A stretch of DNA of 9,744 nt from an uncultured Muribaculaceae bacterium. GTDB lineage: Bacteria; Bacteroidota; Bacteroidia; Bacteroidales; Muribaculaceae. Below are positions 1 through 7,438 of this stretch, in pieces. Position numbers and translations under genes: made by a program. The notes under the pieces are model-generated. The model was not told the DNA's origin, did no database searches, and saw only the letters and a list, made by a program, of their open reading frames with translations. Location of the stretch: assembly GCA_910587355.1 (NCBI GenBank), contig CAJUKF010000068.1, forward strand, positions 1-9,744, written 5' to 3'. Each line of letters starts with the position of its first letter. Positions within the stretch are counted from its first letter, which is position 1.

Positions 1-48
1 TCTGATAAAGGCGAGCCATTCCGGCATATCGGTTCTTTGGCTGAATAG
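1..48 (+). CDS. Possible 3' end of an upstream gene (partial)
   Basis: Frame 1 is open from the window edge to a TAG at 46-48 and encodes 15 residues, SDKGEPFRHIGSLAE. The polar, charged make-up would suit the C-terminus of a soluble protein. I do not recognise a family, and 15 codons are too few to prove coding. The opposite strand also has an open stretch running off the edge (ATG at 27-25, MPEWLAFIR), so a divergent minus-strand gene is the competing reading. No clear terminator follows the plus-strand stop. Confidence 0.25.
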   Translation, partial: SDKGEPFRHIGSLAE

Positions 49-110
49 TTACTATTTTTGACAGAATGGATTAAAAGATGTTAAATCAAGTACATTTTGT
101 TGCCAATATA

Positions 111-142
111 TTTGGAAAATACTGCCGGAGTATATACCTTTG
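111..142 (+). promoter_or_regulatory. Bacteroidetes-type promoter for the short RNA before dusB
   Basis: TTTG at 111-114 and TACCTTTG at 135-142 are separated by exactly 20 nt. This matches the known Bacteroides sigma-ABfr consensus (-33 TTTG, 19-21 nt, -7 TAnnTTTG). The same -7 octamer and the same spacing occur before the ROK kinase in this window. Transcription should start near 147-149. No plausible protein gene begins within the next 260 nt, so the promoter appears to serve a noncoding RNA or a long leader. Confidence 0.75.
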
Positions 143-147
143 CATCG

Positions 148-211
148 TGTTTTTCATGGTATAGATTTAAGGTTAACTGGATTGGTTGTCGGGAGACAAT
201 CAATTTTTTTT
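148..211 (+). ncRNA. Predicted short RNA or leader RNA with its own terminator
   Basis: A transcript from the promoter at 111-142 would run about 64 nt to the U-run at 204-211. Its 5' half is AU-rich and contains GATTTAAGGTTAAC (164-177). From memory, this core and the preceding TTTTTCATGGTAT recur in intergenic regions of other Bacteroidales, which would make this one member of a repeated sRNA or leader family; I could not search to confirm it. The 3' half is a strong hairpin. An ATG at 156 meets a TAG after one more codon, so no useful peptide is encoded. It could be a free sRNA or an attenuated leader of dusB. Confidence 0.55.
180..211 (+). terminator. Intrinsic terminator of the short RNA
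   Basis: Positions 180-190 pair with 195-205 around a GGGA loop (191-194). The stem has 11 consecutive pairs, two of them G-U (180-205 and 185-200). The 3' arm runs straight into eight Ts (204-211). Short loop, unbroken stem and U8 tail are the classic arrangement, and the dusB start lies about 200 nt further on. Confidence 0.75.
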
Positions 212-340
212 GTGGCTACCTGAAAAACAGGTGTCCTGACAGTGCATTATTCCGTGAAACTATGCAATATGCGCCTCCGAATCATTGCATAACGTGCGCT
301 GCAATTTTGCCATAAAAGTTTCACATATTGGCTTTTTTTA
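212..340 (+). other. Structured noncoding stretch with interlocking inverted repeats
   Basis: This part of the gap before dusB has no credible ORF but dense pairing potential. ACCTG/CAGGT (218-222 with 228-232) forms a small A5-loop hairpin. GTGAAACT (254-261) is the exact complement of AGTTTCAC (317-324), and TATGCAAT (261-268) of ATTGCATA (284-291), giving a nested structure. GCCATA (309-314) can pair with TATTGGC (326-332, one bulged T) just before T7 (333-339), which looks like a second terminator. That last hairpin carries GTTTCAC in its loop, so it competes with, or forms a pseudoknot with, the long-range stem. No function is known. Confidence 0.4.
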
Positions 341-372
341 CTAATGTGCATCGGTTATTGCGTATTTTTTGA

Positions 373-380
373 TAAATTTG
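373..380 (+). promoter_or_regulatory. Possible -7 element of a dusB promoter
   Basis: TAAATTTG fits TAnnTTTG exactly and lies 34 nt before the dusB ATG, giving a normal short leader. I see no good TTTG box 19-21 nt upstream (the region 348-353 reads GCATCG), so the call rests on the -7 element alone. Confidence 0.4.
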
Positions 381-414
381 CATTCGTTTTTGTGGAACAA
401 GAGGAACAAAATAT

Positions 415-1413
415 ATGAATATAGGAAATGTTGAGTTGGGCGACCGGCCTGTGATGCTTGCGCCTATGGAGGATGTCACAGATTCTTCATTTCGCCTGAT
501 ATGTAAAGAGCAGGGCGCCGACCTCACCTATACTGAATTTGTTTCTGCCGATGCCCTCATTCGCAGCATAGCTGCCACCACACGAAAACTTCATATCACC
601 GACGGCGAGCGCCCTACCGCCATTCAGATTTATGGCCGCGAGGTCGGGCCGATGGTAGAAGCCGCAAAAATAGTGGAAGAGGCGCATCCTGATATCCTTG
701 ACATAAATTTCGGCTGTCCTGTAAAAAAAGTCGCCGGCAAAGGTGCCGGAGCAGGCATGTTACGCGATATTCCACGAATGCTCGAAATCACACGCGCCGT
801 TGTCGATGCTGTCAAAATTCCTGTAACCGTCAAGACACGTCTCGGCTGGGACTGCAATTCAAAAATCATTGTAGACCTCGCCGAACAGCTTCAGGACTGC
901 GGAATACAGGCAATCACAGTCCACGGACGCACCCGTTCGCAGATGTATACCGGCGAAGCCGACTGGGACGAAATCGCCAGGGTAAAAGCCAACCCGAGAC
1001 TGCATATACCGGTTATCGGCAACGGCGACATTACCACTCCCGAACGCCTTGTCGAGGCTTTTGAGCGCTCCGGTGTCGACGGCATCATGGTGGGCCGCGC
1101 CTCTATCGGCGCCCCGTGGATATTCAGAGAAATGACCGGCTTCTTGCATACTGGCGTAAAGCCCGTTGTTCCTGTAGCCGAAAAATTCGCCCTGCTCCGC
1201 CGCCAGATTCATGAGAGCATAGAGCGCATCGACCAGTACCGGGGCATACTGCATATCCGCCGCCACCTTGCCGCGTCTCCGCTCTTCAAATGCATACCCG
1301 ATTTCCGCCCAACACGTATCGCCATGCTCAAGGCCTCCACTCTCGATGAGCTTGAAGCCGTGCTCGCCCATATTGAAAACGACATCATTCCCGCACTTCA
1401 CGACACACTATAA
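415..1413 (+). CDS. dusB: tRNA-dihydrouridine synthase (DusB family)
   Basis: This cytoplasmic FMN enzyme reduces uridines in the tRNA D-loop with NADPH. The 332 residues match the usual 310-340 of the family. The N-terminal TIM barrel opens with the FMN-binding MLAPMEDVTDSSFR. INFGCPVKKV carries the catalytic Cys101, VKTRLGWD has Lys140, HGRTR starts at His170, and GNGDI (202-206) and VGRASIGAPW bind the flavin phosphate. The C-terminal helical tRNA-binding part contains HIRRHLAASPLFK, a form I associate with Bacteroidetes homologues. The ATG at 415 places the barrel start at the normal position. The TAA shares its last A with the ATG of the next gene, so the two are probably co-translated. 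No frameshift or missing key residue is seen. Confidence 0.95.
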   Translation: MNIGNVELGDRPVMLAPMEDVTDSSFRLICKEQGADLTYTEFVSADALIRSIAATTRKLHITDGERPTAIQIYGREVGPMVEAAKIVEEAHPDILDINFGCPVKKVAGKGAGAGMLRDIPRMLEITRAVVDAVKIPVTVKTRLGWDCNSKIIVDLAEQLQDCGIQAITVHGRTRSQMYTGEADWDEIARVKANPRLHIPVIGNGDITTPERLVEAFERSGVDGIMVGRASIGAPWIFREMTGFLHTGVKPVVPVAEKFALLRRQIHESIERIDQYRGILHIRRHLAASPLFKCIPDFRPTRIAMLKASTLDELEAVLAHIENDIIPALHDTL

Positions 1414-2156
1414 TGATAAAAAAGATACTCTTCTTATTGTTAGGCACAGTTACGTTCGTCACAGCAAAGGCAGAAACTACCGACTATAAGCTCGATGTAC
1501 ACGATTTCTCGGAGCTCGTAGTTGTCGACGGTATCAATGTGGACTACTTCTGCAAACCTGATTCCGCAGGAATCGCGGTCTTTTCATGCGAGCCCGAAAT
1601 GGCATCGCACATAATGTTCTCACAGAAAAACGACCGTCTCACCATCCGCACCGATGCCGACGAACATCCGATTGCCGGTGTACCGGGCGTACGGGTTTAT
1701 TCCTCATCGCTTGCAAAAGTGGAGAATTCAGGAGACTCAACCCTAAGAGTACATGTCACAGCACCAGTAAGCACATTCAAAGCCAAACAAATCGGCAACG
1801 GCACCCTAATAATCGACAATATCGTGGCTGACCGTGTCGATGCAGGCATCACTACCGGCAAAGGCCTGCTGGTAATAAACGGCAAAGCTCAAAAAGCTAC
1901 CATAACAAATGTGAGCACTGGCCCTATAGATGCATCATCGCTTGAAGTCGGCGACCTCAAATGTGTGCTGTTCGGCACCGGAAACATAGAGGCAAATCCT
2001 GTAGACAATCTGCGTGTATACGGCACCGGGCCGGGAGCGGTGATTTACAAAAAACGCCCCGCCAAAGTCTCCAACCGCAGTATCGGAGTCAAAGTGCATT
2101 CTGGCGAAGAAACTGCCCCTCAGCAAAGCGAAACTACCAAAACCAGCTCTAAATAA
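1413..2156 (+). CDS. Secreted GIN-domain (DUF2807) protein
   Basis: A 247-residue exported protein. Residues 1-20 form a signal peptide (MIKKILFLLLGTVTFVTAKA) with probable cleavage after an AxA-like site. The rest reads as the DUF2807 'putative auto-transporter adhesin head' (GIN) fold: it begins DFSELVVVDGINVDYFC and continues as short Gly/Asn/Asp-rich beta-strand repeats (ENSGDSTLRV, IGNGTLIIDN, FGTGNIEANP, YGTGPGAV), which suggests a right-handed beta-solenoid. The tail (about 225-247) is hydrophilic and rich in Thr, Ser and Glu. The biochemical role of the family is unknown; a periplasmic or surface location is inferred. The start overlaps the dusB stop in TAATG (1411-1415), and its own TAA at 2154-2156 is in frame with the flippase that follows. 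Confidence 0.8.
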   Translation: MIKKILFLLLGTVTFVTAKAETTDYKLDVHDFSELVVVDGINVDYFCKPDSAGIAVFSCEPEMASHIMFSQKNDRLTIRTDADEHPIAGVPGVRVYSSSLAKVENSGDSTLRVHVTAPVSTFKAKQIGNGTLIIDNIVADRVDAGITTGKGLLVINGKAQKATITNVSTGPIDASSLEVGDLKCVLFGTGNIEANPVDNLRVYGTGPGAVIYKKRPAKVSNRSIGVKVHSGEETAPQQSETTKTSSK

Positions 2157-2162
2157 CCGACT

Positions 2163-3638
2163 ACGCCTACATCTCTCAAACAAAAAACAGCCCGCTCGCT
2201 GAAATGGAATCTCATTGACCGCGCAGCTACACAGATTCTCTACGCCGTCACCGGCATAGTGCTCGCACGTGTGCTGTCGCAGGAAGACATCGGTCTTGTG
2301 GGAGCCGTACTCATATTTCAGGCGTTCGCATCCCTTTTAATCGACAGCGGTTTTTCTTACGCCCTTATCCAGCGCAAAGAACCTTCGCGGCTCGACTACT
2401 CCACTGTGCTGTGGTTCAATCTTGGCGTTTCCGTCCTCCTCTATGCAGTGCTGGCACTCTGCGCACCTTTGATTGCGCGCTGTTTCCAGAATGACATCCG
2501 GCTTATACCTCTCATACGCGTCATGACCCTGTCTATCATCATCAATGCTTCTTTCATAGTACAAATCAATCGTCTGATGAAAGCCATGGATGTCCGTATG
2601 GTTGCTGTCTCTAATTCCATCGGTCTAATACTTGGCGGTGTGACCGGCATTGCACTCGCCCTAAGCGGAGCCGGACCGTGGGCTATCGTATGGCAGACGA
2701 TTGTAACGGGTGCCGCAAGAAGTCTCATACTATGGACTACATCGGCGTGGCGCCCCATGATGAGTTTTTCATGGACCAGACTGCGCTTGTATTTTGGTCT
2801 GGGCTCGCGGATGATGCTCACATCGTTTCTCAACACTCTTTTTCTAAACATATACTCTTTTGTCATCGGCAACCGCAACGGCATGACCGCTCTCGGCTAC
2901 TACACACAAAGCGACAAATGGAGTAAAATGGGAATCACGTCCATCACTCAGGTGCTGACCTCGTCCTTTCTTCCGGCCCTCTCGGCCGTGCAGGACGATG
3001 CGAAGCAATTCGCGGCAATGGTTTCGAAGACAAACCGCTTCACCTGTTACATTCTCTTCCCTGCCATACTCGGCCTCATGCTCATGGCAAAACCCATTTT
3101 CCACACCCTCTTCGGCACTAAATGGGACCCCTCGATTATTCTTTTCCAGCTGTTGCTGCTACGCGGAATATTTACAGTGCTCATGTCGCTGTATAATAAT
3201 TATATCATCTCGCTCGGTCACGGGGGCACCATTGTCAGGCTCGAAATCATACGCGACGCCACCGCCCTCATAGCTCTTGCCATCACCTTCCCCTATATGA
3301 CACTGGCAACATCCGCCAATCCAGTCCGCGGTCTTGAAATCCTGCTGTGGGCACAGGCGGGAGCCTCTGCTCTGACCTATATGGTGTCGCTTGCATACAC
3401 CGTGCGTTTTACCCGGGTGCCTCTCCGGAGATTTATGCTTGATATGCTTCCGTATTTCGCCCAGACAATGCTCATAATCCCAATCATGAGTCTGGCGGCA
3501 AGCACTGTTGATGCTGCCTGGCTCCAACTTACACTTGAATCTGTTACCGGGCTCGCGCTTTATGTAGGGGGAAACTATATTTTCAAATCCAAAATCCAGC
3601 GCGGAGTCTTCGACTACATACGCGGACGCGATATATAA
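2163..3638 (+). CDS. Polysaccharide/lipid-linked oligosaccharide flippase (Wzx-like)
   Basis: A multi-pass inner-membrane protein of the MOP superfamily (Polysacc_synt_3, WzxC/TuaB-like) that probably moves lipid-linked glycans across the membrane for capsule or O-antigen assembly. The family signature is at the N-terminus: SLKQKTARSLKWNLIDRAAT, TM1, then ARVLSQEDIGLVGAV and DSGFSYALIQRK. About 12 further hydrophobic segments run to the C-terminus. The first ordinary start is GTG at 2259, but it would delete the conserved N-terminus and most of TM1. The frame is open back to the preceding TAA (2154-2156) with no ATG, GTG or TTG. ACG at 2163 would give MPTSLKQKT and about 491 residues, a normal length; CTG 2199 is an alternative. 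Function is firm at family level; substrate and true start are not. Confidence 0.85.
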   Translation, partial: TPTSLKQKTARSLKWNLIDRAATQILYAVTGIVLARVLSQEDIGLVGAVLIFQAFASLLIDSGFSYALIQRKEPSRLDYSTVLWFNLGVSVLLYAVLALCAPLIARCFQNDIRLIPLIRVMTLSIIINASFIVQINRLMKAMDVRMVAVSNSIGLILGGVTGIALALSGAGPWAIVWQTIVTGAARSLILWTTSAWRPMMSFSWTRLRLYFGLGSRMMLTSFLNTLFLNIYSFVIGNRNGMTALGYYTQSDKWSKMGITSITQVLTSSFLPALSAVQDDAKQFAAMVSKTNRFTCYILFPAILGLMLMAKPIFHTLFGTKWDPSIILFQLLLLRGIFTVLMSLYNNYIISLGHGGTIVRLEIIRDATALIALAITFPYMTLATSANPVRGLEILLWAQAGASALTYMVSLAYTVRFTRVPLRRFMLDMLPYFAQTMLIIPIMSLAASTVDAAWLQLTLESVTGLALYVGGNYIFKSKIQRGVFDYIRGRDI

Positions 3639-3664
3639 CTGACAAAAATACCAAGCCCTGAGTA

Positions 3665-3695
3665 TTGGCTATAAAAACGAGATATTGTAACTTTG
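3665..3695 (+). promoter_or_regulatory. Promoter of feoAB
   Basis: TAACTTTG at 3688-3695 matches the Bacteroidetes -7 box. An imperfect -33 box (TTGG, 3665-3668) lies 19 nt upstream. The implied leader is only about 17 nt before the ATG at 3718. I found no clear palindromic Fur-type operator in the 79-nt gap, so iron control cannot be read from it. Confidence 0.55.
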
Positions 3696-3717
3696 TCGGT
3701 TAAAAAAGACATAAAGA

Positions 3718-6267
3718 ATGAAATTGTCAGAACTAAAAACAGGCTCAGTTGCCATTATCGTCAAAGTACATGGCCACGGCGCATTCCGCAAGCGTCTGCT
3801 CGAAATGGGCTTTGTTAAAGGACACGTGATTACCGTTCTTCTTCATGCGCCGCTCAAAGACCCCATAAAATACAGCATACTCGGATACGAAATTTCTCTG
3901 CGGGCAGCAGAGGCCTCACTTATCAACGTGGTTCCTATCAGCCCTGAAGAGGGTGCTGTGATTGGCGAAGAAACCATACGCGCCGAAGTCGCGGCCGATG
4001 AAGAGAGTGCCCTACGGATATTTGACCATCACCGGCATCTGATTAACGTCGCTCTTATCGGCAATCCGAACTGCGGCAAAACCTCGCTCTTCAATATAGC
4101 TTCCGGTGCCAGAGAGCACGTAGGAAATTATTCAGGTGTTACCGTAGATGCCAAAACAGGCCACTTCATGTATGCCGGATACCGCTTCAATATCATTGAC
4201 CTCCCTGGCACATATTCACTCTCATGCTACTCACCCGAGGAGCTGTATGTGCGGCAATATTTGCGCTCCGATACTCCAGATGTTATTCTCAACGTTGTAG
4301 ATTCTTCCAATCTACAGAGGAATCTGTACCTTACCACCGAGCTCATCGACATGGATATAAGCATGGTCATAGCCCTGAACATGTACGATGAGCTCAGAGC
4401 CAGCGGTGCAAAACTCGATTACGAGAATCTCAGCAAGATGATTGGTGTGCCTATGGTACCGCTTGTATCGAAAACCGGCGAAGGCCTGCAGCAACTTTTC
4501 AACACTGTAATCGCAGTATACGAAGGTCAGAACGATGTCGTGCGCCACATTCATGTAAATCTCGGCACCGACCTTGAGGCAGCCGTTCGTCAGCTCGTAG
4601 ACCTGATTAAAGCCACCCCGAATACAAGCAAGCACTTCTCCCCTCGTTATATGGCTATCAAACTCCTTGAAGGCGACCATGAGATGGAGGAGGAAATTCC
4701 ACAAAGCCAGACTTCGGCCCGACCGTCGGTAAATGCCGATAATCAAAGCGGCTGCTCCAACCGTCTGTGCTTTTTCCGTAAAGGCTGTTGCGGCGGCAAT
4801 TCTTCTGTATTATCTCAACCTTCCTGGAAAGAAAATCTGAGAAAAGGCTCCAACAATCCCATTATACTTCTGCGCGACAAGTTGCGTGGGCACATCGAGA
4901 ATATCAACGGCGAAGAAATATCGTCGATTGTGGCTGCCGAAAAATACGGCTTCGTGGCAGGTGCGCTCGCAGAGACTTATTCTCCCGGAAAGAAAAAAGG
5001 CCATCATATCACACACGTCATCGACAGTCTTGCCACGAACAAGATAATCGGTTTCCCGATTTTCTTTGCGATAATGTTCTTTATTTTCTGGGCGACATTC
5101 TATATAGGCCAGTATCCGATGGACTGGATTGACAATGCTGTGGCTTGGCTCAGCGATGCTCTTCAGCACGTAATGCCCCAGGGAATTATCAAGGACATGA
5201 TAGTCGACGGAATTGTGGGAGGTGTCGGCGGAGTAATTGTTTTCCTGCCCAATATCCTCATACTTTATTTCTGCATATCTTTCATGGAGGATTCGGGCTA
5301 CATGGCTCGTGCCGCTTTCATAATGGATAAGGTGATGCACCGTATCGGCCTGCACGGCAAGTCGTTTATACCGCTTATCATGGGCTTCGGCTGCAACGTG
5401 CCGGCGATTCTCGCTTCAAGGTCTATCGAGAGTCGCAGCAGCCGCATCATCACCATTCTTATAAATCCGTTCATGTCGTGCTCGGCGCGTCTGCCTATAT
5501 ATGTGCTTCTCGCCGGGGCGTTCTTCCCCAACCATGCGGCCGCAGTATTCTGTAGCTTGTATTTCGCCGGCATACTTGTAGCCATAATCACTGCACGAAT
5601 GTTGCGCAAATTCCTCTTCCATAAAGACGAGACACCGTTTGTAATGGAACTTCCGCCTTACCGTGTTCCGACTATGAAAGCCTCGCTGAGCCACACGTGG
5701 GCCAAAGGCAAGGAATATCTCAAGAAGATGGGCGGCATAATTCTTTTCGCCTCAATCATTGTATGGGCTCTGAATTACTTCCCCCTGAACCGCACAGAAC
5801 GTGACTACACCCAGCTTGTTGCCGAGGGTGTTACCGATGATTCGCAAATCGACCTGACGCATGATTCGTACCTCGAAATAGCCGGCAAATTCATCAATCC
5901 TGTCATGGAACCGCTGGGCTTCAAATGGCGTGCTTCGGTTGCGGCGGCTGCCGGCATTCCGGCGAAGGAGATAGTCGTTTCAACCCTCGGCGTGCTTTAT
6001 ACCAACGACGAGGCATCGTCGGAGACGCGTATCAGCGAACGTCTGCAGGCTCCAAATCCGGTGACCAGGAAACCCGATTTCACACCGGCTGTGGCGCTCA
6101 GTTTTCTCACTTTCATTCTGCTTTACTGCCCCTGTCTGGCGACCCTGACGGCAATCGCACGAGAAACTCATTCATGGAAATACGCCGCGTTCAGTATCGT
6201 ATACAATACTTCCGTAGCGTGGCTGCTGGCATTTGCCGTGTACCGCATCGCACTCATGCTGTTGTAA
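3718..6267 (+). CDS. feoB: Ferrous iron transporter, FeoA-FeoB fusion
   Basis: An inner-membrane Fe(II) importer of 849 residues. Residues 1 to about 75 are a complete FeoA SH3-like domain (LSELKTGS, RKRLLEMGFVKG, EISLRAAEASLI). The FeoB GTPase domain follows, with G1 GNPNCGKT (115-122), a switch-I Thr142 in GVTVDAKTG, G3 DLPGT (161-165) and G4 NMYD (221-224). A helical GDI region ends near AIKLLEGD (313-320). Residues about 321-400 are longer than usual and hold Cys346, Cys351, Cys357 and Cys358. The membrane part starts near 446 and has both gate motifs: GFGCNVPA with Cys559, and YCPCLAT with Cys804 and Cys806. FeoAB fusions are known in Bacteroides. The gene has its own promoter and ends in a clean TAA; no separate FeoC-like gene is nearby. 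Confidence 0.97.
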   Translation: MKLSELKTGSVAIIVKVHGHGAFRKRLLEMGFVKGHVITVLLHAPLKDPIKYSILGYEISLRAAEASLINVVPISPEEGAVIGEETIRAEVAADEESALRIFDHHRHLINVALIGNPNCGKTSLFNIASGAREHVGNYSGVTVDAKTGHFMYAGYRFNIIDLPGTYSLSCYSPEELYVRQYLRSDTPDVILNVVDSSNLQRNLYLTTELIDMDISMVIALNMYDELRASGAKLDYENLSKMIGVPMVPLVSKTGEGLQQLFNTVIAVYEGQNDVVRHIHVNLGTDLEAAVRQLVDLIKATPNTSKHFSPRYMAIKLLEGDHEMEEEIPQSQTSARPSVNADNQSGCSNRLCFFRKGCCGGNSSVLSQPSWKENLRKGSNNPIILLRDKLRGHIENINGEEISSIVAAEKYGFVAGALAETYSPGKKKGHHITHVIDSLATNKIIGFPIFFAIMFFIFWATFYIGQYPMDWIDNAVAWLSDALQHVMPQGIIKDMIVDGIVGGVGGVIVFLPNILILYFCISFMEDSGYMARAAFIMDKVMHRIGLHGKSFIPLIMGFGCNVPAILASRSIESRSSRIITILINPFMSCSARLPIYVLLAGAFFPNHAAAVFCSLYFAGILVAIITARMLRKFLFHKDETPFVMELPPYRVPTMKASLSHTWAKGKEYLKKMGGIILFASIIVWALNYFPLNRTERDYTQLVAEGVTDDSQIDLTHDSYLEIAGKFINPVMEPLGFKWRASVAAAAGIPAKEIVVSTLGVLYTNDEASSETRISERLQAPNPVTRKPDFTPAVALSFLTFILLYCPCLATLTAIARETHSWKYAAFSIVYNTSVAWLLAFAVYRIALMLL

Positions 6268-6321
6268 ACTGTTAAACATACTTAAGCTCTTGCAGCCTGC
6301 ATAGATTTAAAATAATATTTA

Positions 6322-6353
6322 TTTGCTGCGTCAAAGAAATAATCGTACCTTTG
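6322..6353 (+). promoter_or_regulatory. Promoter of the ROK kinase gene
   Basis: TTTG at 6322-6325, a 20-nt spacer and TACCTTTG at 6346-6353 match the Bacteroidetes consensus fully. The ATG is 30 nt after the -7 box. The 116-nt gap after feoAB contains no convincing terminator, so some readthrough from feoAB is possible. Confidence 0.8.
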
Positions 6354-6383
6354 AAAAGTAAAATCTAATAAACAGAAAACTAA

Positions 6384-7355
6384 ATGAAACCTTATGTTCT
6401 CGGCATAGATATCGGTGGCACAAACACCGTATTCGGCATAGTCGATGCCCGCGGCAACGTTATTGCCAGCTCTTCTATTAAAACTCAGCGCCACGCCGAT
6501 TTCTATCAATACCTTGATGAACTGCACGCAGAAGCAACTAAATTAATCGAGGCAAACGATGCCACTGACAAAATTCAGGGCATAGGCATAGGCGCGCCAA
6601 ATGCCAACTACTACACCGGTCGTATCGAAAACGCCGTCAATCTCCCCTGGCCTTCAATCAATCTCGCCGAACTTGTCAGCGAAAAATTCGGTATCCCAGT
6701 TGCTATCACAAACGATGCCAACGCGGCCGCTCTCGGCGAAATGACATACGGCGCAGCCCGTGGCATGAAAGATTTCATCATGATTACACTCGGCACAGGC
6801 GTCGGCTCGGGTATCGTCATCAACGGTCAGATGGTCTATGGCGCCAATGGGTTCGCCGGTGAGCTCGGCCATGTGATTGTAAAGCGTAACAACGGCCGTC
6901 TCTGCGGCTGCGGACGTACCGGCTGTCTTGAGACTTATTGCTCCGCTACCGGTGTGGCACGTACAGCACGTGAGTTCCTCGAGGCCCGCAACGAGCCTTC
7001 GCTCCTCCGCAACCTCGACATCAACGCTATCACCTCGAAAGACGTCTACGACGCAGCCATTCAGGGCGACAAGCTCGCGAAAGACATTTTCGAATACACG
7101 GGCACAATCCTGGGCGAAGCAATGGCCGACATGGTATCGTTCTCGGCTCCTGAAGCCTTTATCCTCTTCGGCGGTCTCTCAAAGAGCGGCGATTTACTCC
7201 TCAAACCCGTTTGTGCAGCTCTTGAGCGCAACCTCCTGCCCTGCTTCAAAGGTCTTGGCAAAGTCATACTCAGCGAGCTTAAAGAGGCCGATGCCGCAGT
7301 GCTCGGAGCCTCGGCTCTCGGCTGGGAAGCAAAACGTGTTTCGGAAACGAACTGA
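6384..7355 (+). CDS. ROK-family sugar kinase (probable glucokinase)
   Basis: A cytoplasmic ATP-dependent hexokinase-type enzyme, probably making glucose-6-phosphate for glycolysis. Its 323 residues are standard for ROK kinases. The phosphate-1 loop GIDIGGTNTVFGIV is at the N-terminus, and NDANAAALGE supplies the catalytic Asp111. The second phosphate loop is LGTGVGSGIVI. The sugar- and zinc-binding GELGH (159-163, His163) is followed by the ROK zinc motif CGCGRTGC (174-181, Cys174, Cys176, Cys181) and LETYCS. FGGLSKSG near the C-terminus is the adenosine-binding region. ROK members also include N-acetylglucosamine, N-acetylmannosamine and fructose kinases; glucose is the best guess from the full ExGH plus zinc motif. 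There is no N-terminal helix-turn-helix, so it is not a ROK repressor. It has its own promoter and terminator. Confidence 0.92.
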   Translation: MKPYVLGIDIGGTNTVFGIVDARGNVIASSSIKTQRHADFYQYLDELHAEATKLIEANDATDKIQGIGIGAPNANYYTGRIENAVNLPWPSINLAELVSEKFGIPVAITNDANAAALGEMTYGAARGMKDFIMITLGTGVGSGIVINGQMVYGANGFAGELGHVIVKRNNGRLCGCGRTGCLETYCSATGVARTAREFLEARNEPSLLRNLDINAITSKDVYDAAIQGDKLAKDIFEYTGTILGEAMADMVSFSAPEAFILFGGLSKSGDLLLKPVCAALERNLLPCFKGLGKVILSELKEADAAVLGASALGWEAKRVSETN

Positions 7356-7379
7356 ATTTAACTGTAGACTTTCATGTAT

Positions 7380-7417
7380 GAGCCGGCACGGCATTTTTTG
7401 CAGTACCGGCTCTTTTT
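7380..7417 (+). terminator. Intrinsic terminator after the ROK kinase
   Basis: GAGCCGGCAC (7380-7389) pairs with GTACCGGCTC (7403-7412) with one C-A mismatch, around a 13-nt loop, and is followed by TTTTT (7413-7417). It ends only 21 nt before the pgeF ATG, and no promoter box is visible after it. Confidence 0.8.
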
Positions 7418-7438
7418 ATTTGAAGAACTTACATAATA

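Noticed and set aside
97..315. 72-codon plus-strand ORF before dusB
   Set aside because: It starts upstream of the predicted transcription start, runs through the terminator hairpin and U8 tract, has no family-like composition and begins on a non-ATG codon. The promoter plus terminator layout explains the region better.
859..1401. 180-codon minus-strand ORF antisense to dusB
   Set aside because: It lies wholly inside dusB, which has all catalytic motifs. The antisense product shows no recognisable domain and follows the codon bias of the sense gene.
2259..2261. GTG as the real start of the flippase
   Set aside because: It would remove the conserved SLKQKTARSLKWN segment and most of the first membrane helix, leaving a start in the middle of a family signature.
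3639..3717. Fur or iron-responsive operator before feoAB
   Set aside because: I looked for a palindromic AT-rich box around the promoter and found none convincing, so iron control is not claimed from sequence.
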